Positions 7,683 through 14,440 of a stretch of DNA of 17,933 bases are shown here, piece by piece. The notes under the pieces were generated by a model, which did no database searches, was not told where the DNA came from, and worked only from the letters and a program-made list of their open reading frames with translations. Where the stretch lies: positions 1-17,933 of the forward strand of contig QMTB01000009.1 in assembly GCA_003649845.1 (NCBI GenBank). Direction: 5' to 3'. This DNA is from Thermoplasmata archaeon. GTDB taxonomy: Archaea > Thermoplasmatota > E2 > DHVEG-1. The position numbers and the translations under genes are program-made. Position 1 is the stretch's first letter, and every line of letters begins with the position of its first letter.

Positions 7683-9272
7683 ATGAAAAAAAGGATGATA
7701 CTAATAGGGGTGTGTTTAATTGTTTTGATGATCTCAACATGGGGAGGAGCATATAAAATAGATGAAGCAAGCCCTCCCGCCCATAGAACTTTTAGTTTAC
7801 ATCCCGTTGAAAAAACCATGGAACCAACGGAAAACTATAAGCTGATTCAAATAAAATGCGATAGGAAATATAATCCTCTACCTCTGGATATACCTGTTAC
7901 AGTTTCAGAGGGACTACAGGCTCATCCATCAGTAGAAGCAGATTATCGAAATAATCCTTTTTTGCTATATGATTCTAATGAGGAGGACCGGTTTAACTCT
8001 GATATATATATTAGGAGAGCTATTAATGAAGGTGAAAAATGGCCGGATACTAAAGTATGGGTTTGGAGAAGCGATACAAATGATATAAAACCTGATATAA
8101 GTATGATGGACAGTGGTAATAGAGCTTTTGGTACACATGAAGTTGAAGAGATGGAACCCTATCTATATCTCCATAGTTACCCTGATATTGATAACCCTGG
8201 TAGTTGGAGGGTGTTTCGTTTTGATCTATCTCCAGAAACAACCTATGTAAAAGATACAGCTATTACTACATATGGGATGGATACTATTGTATTAACAGGT
8301 GTTGTTGACTTAGAGTATCATGATTATAATTTGGAAGATACATTGATGGCTATATGGACTACAGATATAACTAAAAACGAATGGCCGGGTTTATTTCTAA
8401 TAAATTCCGATGAAAAAGGCAGTTATCCAATATCTCATGTATCCGCTGCTTCTGGCAACAACCTATATGTAGCGTTCCAGATGACGGATCCAAATGGCGA
8501 TAGCGATGTTTATGTTATATATTGTCCAACTAATAATGTAGCGTTTGAGAATTGGAGGTTCTCATATCCCGCTGGAGGCAGAGGAAACGCAAGTTATCCT
8601 GATATAGCTGCTAGTGATAAATATGTATATCTTGTTGTACAGGAGGATAAATACGGAAGTCAAGATATAGTATGTTATAGTTCAACCAGCGGTTCTTTCT
8701 GGAAGAAAAGGATTATTGCATCTTCCTCAGCTGATGAATTATATCCAGTTATAACAGCAAATGGAGAAGAAGCTATATGTCTATTTATTAAAAATGGAAA
8801 TCTATATAAATCACAGACAAAGGATGGAGGAGATACGTGGAGTAAACCAGAGCTTGTAAATGATGTCTTTGGGATGGTATCTTTAGGTTATAGAAATGTT
8901 GATGCAGAAGGCGTATGGGGTATTTGGACAGATACTAGAAATGATGAAGGCGATATTTATTTCGATGAAGTTGGTGACTCTCCAATTATCTCTATAAGTA
9001 ATATAACAGGAGGATTTAGTGCAAAAGCAGTTATCTCAAACTATGGAACTGCTCCAGCAGAAAACATTGTATGGAAGATAGAGTTAGATGGAGCGGTTAT
9101 ACCAGAGAGTAAAGCAGGTATCATTCCCCTATTAGATGCGGGAGAGAGTACAGTTGTAAAAACAGATTTCATCCTAGGCTTCGGTACAATCAGTATAAAG
9201 GTAACAGCAGATTATCTAACAAAGAGAGTCGATGGCTTAGTTATAGGAAGCTATTTGATAATACTTGGATAA
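7683..9272 (+). CDS. Secreted BNR/sialidase-like beta-propeller protein with CARDB-like C-terminal domain
   Basis: 529 aa. Residues 1-24 form a signal peptide (MILIGVCLIVLMISTWGGAY). The central part (about 60-430) shows propeller-like repeats: SYPDIAASDKYVYLVVQE, SHVSAASGNNLYVAFQ, YPVITANGEEAICLF, and one clear Asp-box SQTKDGGDTW (residues 377-386), then a final GIWTDTRNDEGDIYF. This resembles BNR-repeat exported proteins of archaea; sialidase catalytic residues are not recognisable, so a binding or structural role is more likely than hydrolysis. Residues about 435-529 look like a CARDB-type cell-adhesion beta sandwich (AVISNYGTAPAENIVWKIEL, LDAGESTVV, ending VDGLVIGSYLIILG). It sits between the GH39-like and beta-helix genes on the same strand. 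No transmembrane anchor apart from the signal peptide. Confidence 0.7.
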   Translation: MKKRMILIGVCLIVLMISTWGGAYKIDEASPPAHRTFSLHPVEKTMEPTENYKLIQIKCDRKYNPLPLDIPVTVSEGLQAHPSVEADYRNNPFLLYDSNEEDRFNSDIYIRRAINEGEKWPDTKVWVWRSDTNDIKPDISMMDSGNRAFGTHEVEEMEPYLYLHSYPDIDNPGSWRVFRFDLSPETTYVKDTAITTYGMDTIVLTGVVDLEYHDYNLEDTLMAIWTTDITKNEWPGLFLINSDEKGSYPISHVSAASGNNLYVAFQMTDPNGDSDVYVIYCPTNNVAFENWRFSYPAGGRGNASYPDIAASDKYVYLVVQEDKYGSQDIVCYSSTSGSFWKKRIIASSSADELYPVITANGEEAICLFIKNGNLYKSQTKDGGDTWSKPELVNDVFGMVSLGYRNVDAEGVWGIWTDTRNDEGDIYFDEVGDSPIISISNITGGFSAKAVISNYGTAPAENIVWKIELDGAVIPESKAGIIPLLDAGESTVVKTDFILGFGTISIKVTADYLTKRVDGLVIGSYLIILG

Positions 9273-9329
9273 ACAATCTGTTGACTAACAGTTGAATCAT
9301 AGAAACGTTTAAATTAAGATATAATATTA

Positions 9330-9340
9330 TTTATATATAA
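9330..9340 (+). promoter_or_regulatory. TATA box of the beta-helix gene
   Basis: TTTATATATAA is centred about 42 nt before the ATG at 9377. With the usual 26-nt spacing, transcription would start near 9361 and give a leader of about 16 nt that just includes the AGGGGG site. This suggests its own promoter rather than readthrough alone. Confidence 0.55.
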
Positions 9341-9365
9341 CTATTGAATTGAGGAGAAACATTAA

Positions 9366-9371
9366 AGGGGG
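9366..9371 (+). promoter_or_regulatory. AGGGGG ribosome-binding site
   Basis: AGGGGG lies 5 nt before the ATG at 9377, the same variant SD as for the BNR gene upstream. Confidence 0.6.
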
Positions 9372-9376
9372 CTACT

Positions 9377-11356
9377 ATGATAGGCTCATCTAATAAAAAT
9401 ATAATACTCTGTATACTCCTGTTTTTCTTGTTATCACAATTTTCTATGGGTTTTACAATAGAAGATCATGAGCAACAGATACTATCTACTAGAACATGGA
9501 TTGTTGACAATGAAGGTGACGGAGATTTTACAACTATACAGGAAGCCATTGATAATGCAGAATCTGGAGATATTATTCAGGTATATAGTGGGCATTATAA
9601 TGAAAAACTAGTTGTAAATAGAAATAGCCTTATAATAGAAGGGAAAGACTATGAACTTGGACGCGGCGGTGATAATGGTAAACCTGTTATAGACGGTAAT
9701 GGAGAGGGAACTGTGGTATCTATACTAGGAGAGAAAGTAACTATTACAGGTTTTATAATATCTAATAGTGGTAGTTCTCCTGAGTATGCAGGTATAGAAA
9801 TTTATGATAACTATCAAACTATATCAGGGAATATTATAGCTAGTAATGCTAATGGTATAACAATACATAGTAGTTCTAAGAAGAATACTATTCTTGATAA
9901 CGATATCGCAGGGAATATCAATGGTATGCTTCTAAATGGCTCGAGAAATAATGAGATATCCTGGAATGATATACGAGGTAGCTCCATAGGGATAAAAATC
10001 TATTCTTCTACCTATAATATCTTTGCTAATAATACCATTGAAGATAATAATTATGGAGTATACAGTTCTCTCTCCACATATAATGATTTTATAAACAATA
10101 CTTTATCTAATAACATTATGGGTTTCTTTCTCAATAGATCAACTATTACAACTATAAAGGAGAATATTATCTCAGGCAATGGATATGGTATATATCTAAA
10201 TTATTCTAGTACAGGTAATACCATCTCGGATAATGTTATTGAAAATAACAATGATGTAGGTATCAAAATCGATGGATCTAGTGGTAACACTTTGCTTAGA
10301 AATATTTTAAGAGATAATTCTATAGGTGTCAAGATAGAATCTTCCACTTATAATACCTTAGGGAATAACGAGTTAAATGGAAACAATTATGGCATATCTC
10401 TTAATCAATCTAGTGTTACAACAATAACAGATAATACAATAACAGAATCTAATAGAGGGATAACTATTAACATTGGGAAGGATAACATTATATCTAGAAA
10501 CACAATTAGTTCAACATTATTTGGAGAGAGCATACTTTTAATAGAAGCATCACACAATAGTGTATCTAAAAATACTATTTCAGGGGCAGGTGTATCACTA
10601 TACTATTCCAACGATAACACTGTATCTAGTAATACCATTGATAATGCATTAAATGGTATATATTTTAATAACTCCTGTAATAACACTATTACTTCAAATG
10701 TTATTAGTAACAGTAATTTTGATGGAATATATCTAGGAATATTATGCTCTGGCAACGCTATATATCATAATAACTTTTTAAATAATCAGTTAAATGCACA
10801 TGACAAGGGAAACAATACATGGGATAATGGTTATCCAAGTGGCGGCAATTATTGGTCCGATTATAGTGGAGATGATAACTATCATGGCCCAAACCAGGAT
10901 CAATCTGGTAGTGATGGTATAGGTGACATACCTTATCTAATACCTGGTGATAATAATAAAGACCATTATCCTCTTATGAATAAATGGGGTGCACCAGAGA
11001 AACCTACTACTCCCAATGGACAAACAACTGTTAAACCAGGTAAAACCTATTATTATTCAACTTCTACTACAGATCCTAATGGTGATAAAATCCAATATGG
11101 CTGGGATTGGGATGGAGATAAACTAGTTGATGATTGGACTAGATTCTATGACTCTGGAGAAAAGATTACTACATCTCACGTTTGGGATCAACAGGGAACC
11201 TATACTATATATGTAAAAGCAAAAGATATACAAGGTGCTGAAAGTGAGTGGAGTGATCCATTACCGGTAAGTGTACCAATTAATCATCTATCAATATTCA
11301 AATTATTATCCAATGAATACCCTATGTTTAAAATATTTTTATTATTCCGATCTTAA
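9377..11356 (+). CDS. Secreted NosD-like right-handed beta-helix protein with PKD domain
   Basis: 659 aa. Residues 1-26 form a signal peptide (NIILCILLFFLLSQFSMGF). TWIVDNEGDGDFTTIQEAID opens a pectate-lyase-like helix, and about 100-480 is a long run of PbH1 coils with N-I-x-x-N and GI/GIY strands (for example NTIEDNNYGVY, NELNGNNYGISLN). The cap AIYHNNFLNNQLNAHDKGN, then WDNGYPSGGNYWSDYSG and YPLMNKWG, is the NosD/CASH carbohydrate-binding and sugar-hydrolase type ending. Residues about 540-635 form a PKD-like domain (DPNGDKIQYGWDWDGD, HVWDQQGTYTIYVKAKD). A short tail (about 635-659) with LSNEYPMFKIFLLF ends the protein. Beta-helices of this kind bind or modify polysaccharides; the NosD copper role is unlikely without nos genes. 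No catalytic residues assigned. Confidence 0.85.
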   Translation: MIGSSNKNIILCILLFFLLSQFSMGFTIEDHEQQILSTRTWIVDNEGDGDFTTIQEAIDNAESGDIIQVYSGHYNEKLVVNRNSLIIEGKDYELGRGGDNGKPVIDGNGEGTVVSILGEKVTITGFIISNSGSSPEYAGIEIYDNYQTISGNIIASNANGITIHSSSKKNTILDNDIAGNINGMLLNGSRNNEISWNDIRGSSIGIKIYSSTYNIFANNTIEDNNYGVYSSLSTYNDFINNTLSNNIMGFFLNRSTITTIKENIISGNGYGIYLNYSSTGNTISDNVIENNNDVGIKIDGSSGNTLLRNILRDNSIGVKIESSTYNTLGNNELNGNNYGISLNQSSVTTITDNTITESNRGITINIGKDNIISRNTISSTLFGESILLIEASHNSVSKNTISGAGVSLYYSNDNTVSSNTIDNALNGIYFNNSCNNTITSNVISNSNFDGIYLGILCSGNAIYHNNFLNNQLNAHDKGNNTWDNGYPSGGNYWSDYSGDDNYHGPNQDQSGSDGIGDIPYLIPGDNNKDHYPLMNKWGAPEKPTTPNGQTTVKPGKTYYYSTSTTDPNGDKIQYGWDWDGDKLVDDWTRFYDSGEKITTSHVWDQQGTYTIYVKAKDIQGAESEWSDPLPVSVPINHLSIFKLLSNEYPMFKIFLLFRS

Positions 11357-11365
11357 AATCTTCGA

Positions 11366-11377
11366 TATATTTATATC
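11366..11377 (+). promoter_or_regulatory. TATA box of the AIM24-family gene pair
   Basis: ATATATTTATAT is centred about 55 nt before the TTG start, implying a leader of about 30 nt that contains the GGAGG site. Gap from the beta-helix stop is 69 bp. Confidence 0.5.
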
Positions 11378-11412
11378 TAATATCTATTTTCCTGATTTTA
11401 TAAGGAAATTTA

Positions 11413-11417
11413 GGAGG
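11413..11417 (+). promoter_or_regulatory. GGAGG site deciding a TTG start
   Basis: A perfect GGAGG ends 8 nt before TTG at 11426. There is no ATG or GTG nearby in frame, and a second TTG two codons later is spaced less well. Confidence 0.65.
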
Positions 11418-11425
11418 AAGAATAT

Positions 11426-12172
11426 TTGAGTTTGGAATATAAAATAACAGGTGATAACCTGCAGTTGGTTACAATTCAACTTAAACCTGGAGAGAAAGTA
11501 TATGCAGAAGCAGGTTCAATGGTTTATATGAGTGGTAACATCAACATGGAAGCAAAGATCCGAGGAGGTTTACTGAAGGGCTTAGGTCGTAAACTAGCTG
11601 GAGAAACCATATTTCTAACAGAATTTACATCCGCTGGTGGTACAGGTATGATATCCTTTGGAGGGAATGCACCTGGTACTATAAAAGCCTTAGAATTACA
11701 ACCAGGTAAAGAATATCTCGTACAGAAAGATGCTTTTCTAGTAGCAGAGGATAGCATAGAGTTAAGCCTGGCTTTCCAGAAGAGACTAGGAGCTATATTC
11801 TTTGGAGGAGAAGGTTTTATACTGGAGAAACTCTCTGGTACAGGAATTGCTTTTATCCATGCATGCGGAGATTTCGTTGAATTTAATTTGGAACCAAATC
11901 AGATATTAAAAGTAGATACTGGTAGCGTAGTAGGATGGGAGAATACTGTAACATTTGATATTGAAAGAGTAAAGGGTATTAAAACCATGTTTTTTGGAGG
12001 AGAAGGTATATTTCTAACAACTCTAAAGGGACCGGGACATGTTATATTACAATCTATGAATCTTGGTAATCTAGCAACAGCACTGCAACCTTTTATGCCT
12101 CAGAGTAGTAGTACCTCTGGAGCCACAGGAGGATTAGCCGGTACTATATTTAGGGAGACATTTGGAAGATGA
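11426..12172 (+). CDS. AIM24 / TIGR00266 family protein
   Basis: 248 aa, the usual length for this family. The sequence opens with LEYKITGDNLQLVTIQLKPG and EAGSMVYMSGNI and carries the glycine-rich, pseudo-symmetric double beta fold typical of TIGR00266/AIM24. The motif FFGGEG occurs twice (GAIFFGGEGFILEKLSG and TMFFGGEGIFLTTLKG), reflecting an internal repeat, and the tail ends GGLAGTIFRETFGR. No signal peptide or transmembrane segment, so cytoplasmic or membrane-associated. The biochemical function of prokaryotic members is unknown; the mitochondrial AIM24 affects inner-membrane organisation. The TTG start is supported by GGAGG. Its stop overlaps the start of the next gene by ATGA, so the pair is co-translated. 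That partner is a small membrane protein, which hints that this protein works at the membrane. Confidence 0.9.
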   Translation: MSLEYKITGDNLQLVTIQLKPGEKVYAEAGSMVYMSGNINMEAKIRGGLLKGLGRKLAGETIFLTEFTSAGGTGMISFGGNAPGTIKALELQPGKEYLVQKDAFLVAEDSIELSLAFQKRLGAIFFGGEGFILEKLSGTGIAFIHACGDFVEFNLEPNQILKVDTGSVVGWENTVTFDIERVKGIKTMFFGGEGIFLTTLKGPGHVILQSMNLGNLATALQPFMPQSSSTSGATGGLAGTIFRETFGR

Positions 12173-12438
12173 TAAAAGGTATATTAGCTGCAATTATTGG
12201 AGCTATAATAATAGCTGCTCTAATACTAGGTTTACTATACTTTATAGGGTTTATCTTCCTAATAGCTAAACTCTTCCTAGTAGGTCTAATATATGCAACG
12301 ATTATAGTTTTCATACTATTATTCATCTTCTTCTTAGTTTCACTGTTTCTATTATTCTATTATATGGCTGAGAAGAAACCAACTGTTACACCAGGAGAGT
12401 ATAAACTAGATATGGAGAAAGGTAAAAGAGAAAAATAA
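12169..12438 (+). CDS. Small membrane protein coupled to the AIM24-family gene
   Basis: 89 aa, not recognised as a named family. Residues 3-67 are almost wholly hydrophobic (Ile/Leu/Phe/Ala rich), enough for two or three transmembrane helices. A hydrophilic tail follows (AEKKPTVTPGEYKLDMEKGK, about residues 68-87) that likely faces the cytoplasm given its charge. The ATG lies inside the ATGA overlap with the preceding stop, so translation should be coupled and stoichiometry close to that of the AIM24-family protein. A membrane anchor or partner for it is the simplest reading. Its TAA is immediately followed by the stop of the convergent dehydrogenase gene, with no bases between. Coding status is supported by the overlap and the amphipathic design, not by homology. 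Confidence 0.75.
   Translation: MIKGILAAIIGAIIIAALILGLLYFIGFIFLIAKLFLVGLIYATIIVFILLFIFFLVSLFLLFYYMAEKKPTVTPGEYKLDMEKGKREK
12414..12438 (-). terminator. T-rich tract terminating the dehydrogenase transcript
   Basis: Directly after the TAG of the minus-strand dehydrogenase gene, the minus strand reads TTATTTTTCTCTTTTACC. Such a T-rich stretch can terminate archaeal transcription. It lies inside the 3' end of the convergent small membrane protein gene, because the two genes abut. Confidence 0.4.
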
Positions 12439-13467
12439 CTAGGGCTTCAATATGACTTTAATAGATTTATCCGCCTCTGCAACAAGTTGAAAACCTCTTT
12501 GTGCATCCTCCAATGATAGTCTATGTGTAATCATATCCTCCACTATAACTTTTTTAGATCTAATAAGTTCTATAGCTTCTAGTAGATCTAATCCAGCAGC
12601 TGCATAGGTAGAGACGATTTTAATCTGTTTATTCCAGATATCAAATAATTCTAAAGATATTTTATCACCTGGTTTAGTAGGTGCAAATAATAGTAGTGTA
12701 CCACCTGGTTCTACTAGTTTAAATGATTGTTCAGCTGCAGATAATGCACCAGTACATAGTATAACATAATCAGCTAATCTACCGTCATTCTCTCTTCTGA
12801 TAATCTTATAGATATCTTCTCTTGCGTTAATAGCTGTATCTGCCCCCATCTTTTTAGCCATACTAACTCTATAATCATTTATATCCGTTGCAAAAATTTT
12901 TGATGAACCTAAAACTTTGGCTAGTTTGATAGCTAATAAACCAGCTATGCCGCTTCCAATTATTAGAACGGTTTTAGCCGGTTTAAAATCTGCTATACGG
13001 AATCCTCTTACTATGCAACCTAGAGGTTCAATGAAGGTTCCTTCATCATAGCTGATTTCATCTGGAAGTAGAAATGTTCCTCGATCAACATTTATAGGGG
13101 GTATACGTATATACTCTGCGAAACCACCTGGATAGAAATTCGTAGAATGTAGAGTTTCACATAGAGTATAGTTTCCATTTAGACAGAAACGACAGGTGTT
13201 ACATGGTACGTGATGGGTAACAAAAACTCTATCACCTGTTTTAAATTTTTTAACCTTTGAACCGATTTTAACGATCTCTCCCGCTACTTCATGTCCAAGT
13301 ACTCTAGGAGCTTTTTTAATTCTATACCACTCCATTACATCGCTACCACATATACCACTTGATTTTACTTTTAATAGAAACTCATCTTCTTGAATCTCAG
13401 GAATCGGTTGTTCCTCAATACGTACATCATTGTTATTATAATACATAGCTACTTTCATAGTTTCCAT
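12439..13467 (-). CDS. Zinc-dependent medium-chain dehydrogenase (polyol/threonine dehydrogenase type)
   Basis: 342 aa, typical for the MDR family. The catalytic zinc site is suggested by Cys40 (GICGSD), His59-Glu60 (LGHEVAGEI signature) and Glu147 (FIEPLGC). Four cysteines, Cys89, Cys92, Cys95 and Cys103, form the structural zinc lobe. The Rossmann motif GSGIAG (171-176) with Asp195 after the second strand favours NAD over NADP. It should oxidise a secondary alcohol of a polyol, sugar or amino acid such as threonine or sorbitol; the substrate cannot be fixed from sequence. The ATG start has AGGAG 8 nt upstream. It follows the LsrF-like gene by 44 bp on the same strand, so the two probably form an operon in which the dehydrogenase makes or uses a keto compound handled by the aldolase/thiolase. 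Confidence 0.9.
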   Translation of the reverse strand: METMKVAMYYNNNDVRIEEQPIPEIQEDEFLLKVKSSGICGSDVMEWYRIKKAPRVLGHEVAGEIVKIGSKVKKFKTGDRVFVTHHVPCNTCRFCLNGNYTLCETLHSTNFYPGGFAEYIRIPPINVDRGTFLLPDEISYDEGTFIEPLGCIVRGFRIADFKPAKTVLIIGSGIAGLLAIKLAKVLGSSKIFATDINDYRVSMAKKMGADTAINAREDIYKIIRRENDGRLADYVILCTGALSAAEQSFKLVEPGGTLLLFAPTKPGDKISLELFDIWNKQIKIVSTYAAAGLDLLEAIELIRSKKVIVEDMITHRLSLEDAQRGFQLVAEADKSIKVILKP

Positions 13468-13475
13468 AATAGTAG

Positions 13476-13480
13476 CTCCT
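13476..13480 (-). promoter_or_regulatory. AGGAG site of the dehydrogenase gene
   Basis: The minus strand reads AGGAG 8 nt before the ATG, supporting Met1 over the Met three codons later. It lies within the 44-bp gap after the LsrF-like gene. Confidence 0.5.
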
Positions 13481-13511
13481 CTCCACTGTTTAGTTACTAG
13501 GATTCTTTGTA

Positions 13512-14303
13512 TTACTCTACTTTCTTTGACTCTTCTTTAAATAACTCATAAGCTTCTTTTGGAGTATAGTTTTTATGTACGATAGAATTTACTGCTTTAA
13601 TCATTGCAACTGGATTACTGCTTTGGAAGATATTACGTCCCATATCAACACCTATAGCTCCTGATTGAATTGCATTGTAAGCCATTTTTAATGCTTCCTC
13701 TTCAGGTATTTTTTTACCTCCCGCTATTACAATTGGAACTGGACATGTTTCTACTACTTTCTCGAAGTCCTCGCAGTAATATGTTTTTACTATACTTGCT
13801 CCAAGTTCAGCTGCCATTCTAGATGCAAGTGATAAATATTTTGCATCTTTACCAAGTCCTCTACCTACAGCAGTAACAGCTAAAACTGGTATACCATATC
13901 TATTAGCTTCATCTATATATTCTGTCATACCTAGTATAGTGTCTCTCTCAAAAGGTTGACCAACTAGTATGGAGAAGGCTACTGCTGAAACATTTAAACG
14001 AATTGCGTCTTCAATGGATACAATTGTACCTTCGTGTAATAGATTTGTTTCATTTAGTATACTTGTTCCACCTGATACTCTAAGGCATATAGGTATCTCT
14101 ACATCTGGAGGTATATAGTTTCTAAGAGCTCCTCTGGTTAACATAAGTACATCTGCATATGGTAATAATGGTTTTACAGTTTCACCTAGATTTTCAAGAC
14201 CTGTAGTTGGACCCATAAAATATCCATGATCAACAGCAAGCATAACTGTACGTCCATCTTTTTTAATTATCCTAGAGAGACGGTTTTTCATTCCCCAGTC
14301 CAA
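13512..14303 (-). CDS. LsrF-like class I (DhnA/FbaB-family) aldolase or thiolase
   Basis: 263 aa from a TTG start. The protein begins LDWGMKNRLSRI and shares long stretches with E. coli LsrF as I remember it: TVMLAVDHGYFMGPTTGLE, PVPIVIAGGKKIPEEEAL and GVDMGRNIFQSSNPVAMIKA. The Schiff-base lysine is predicted as Lys173 in IVKTYY (LsrF Lys203). LsrF transfers an acetyl unit from 3-hydroxy-2,4-pentadione-5-phosphate to CoA; archaeal relatives also include fructose-bisphosphate aldolase and the ADTH synthase of aromatic synthesis. LsrF-like is the best label, but the in vivo substrate is open. An open frame continues upstream to 14510, but it runs into the divergent PepD gene and looks noncoding. 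GAGGTGAT 4 nt before the TTG settles the start. First gene of an operon with the zinc dehydrogenase. Confidence 0.87.
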   Translation of the reverse strand: MDWGMKNRLSRIIKKDGRTVMLAVDHGYFMGPTTGLENLGETVKPLLPYADVLMLTRGALRNYIPPDVEIPICLRVSGGTSILNETNLLHEGTIVSIEDAIRLNVSAVAFSILVGQPFERDTILGMTEYIDEANRYGIPVLAVTAVGRGLGKDAKYLSLASRMAAELGASIVKTYYCEDFEKVVETCPVPIVIAGGKKIPEEEALKMAYNAIQSGAIGVDMGRNIFQSSNPVAMIKAVNSIVHKNYTPKEAYELFKEESKKVE

Positions 14304-14307
14304 ATAT

Positions 14308-14315
14308 ATCACCTC
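14308..14315 (-). promoter_or_regulatory. GAGGTGAT ribosome-binding site fixing a TTG start
   Basis: An 8-nt perfect match to the archaeal anti-SD complement lies 4 nt before TTG (14303). It is the strongest SD in the window and overrides the far upstream ATG. Confidence 0.8.
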
Positions 14316-14342
14316 TGGATTTATAGGATAAAACATGAAGAG

Positions 14343-14354
14343 ATTATTTAAATT
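14343..14354 (-). promoter_or_regulatory. TATA box of the LsrF-like operon
   Basis: The minus strand reads AATTTAAATAAT, centred about 45 nt before the TTG. This gives a start of transcription near 14322 and a leader of about 18 nt holding the SD. Confidence 0.5.
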
Positions 14355-14372
14355 CATTGGTGATAGTTTGGC

Positions 14373-14384
14373 AAATATTTTTAT
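14373..14384 (+). promoter_or_regulatory. TATA box of the PepD-like gene
   Basis: AAATATTTTTAT lies about 62 nt before the ATG at 14441, giving a leader near 35 nt. That leader carries GGGGG (14426-14430), a variant SD 10 nt from the start. It shares a 137-bp divergent gap with the LsrF-like operon. Confidence 0.45.
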
Positions 14385-14440
14385 GTAGACCTCTGTTATC
14401 ATCCTCTCATGTATATGACTTAATTGGGGGATGAATATTA

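Noticed and set aside
9777..10780. Repeated AT-rich phrases that might be a CRISPR or direct-repeat array
   Set aside because: They encode degenerate PbH1 coils in one continuous frame, with no constant repeat or spacer length at DNA level.
9377..11356. Copper-maturation role (NosD) for the beta-helix protein
   Set aside because: The fold label NosD is only a shared architecture; no nosZ, nosF or nosY genes are near, and the PKD domain points to a cell-surface role.
12439..14303. An archaeal AI-2 (Lsr) quorum-signal degradation operon
   Set aside because: Only the LsrF-like enzyme is present; kinase, isomerase, regulator and transporter genes are absent from the window, so the signalling role is not supported.
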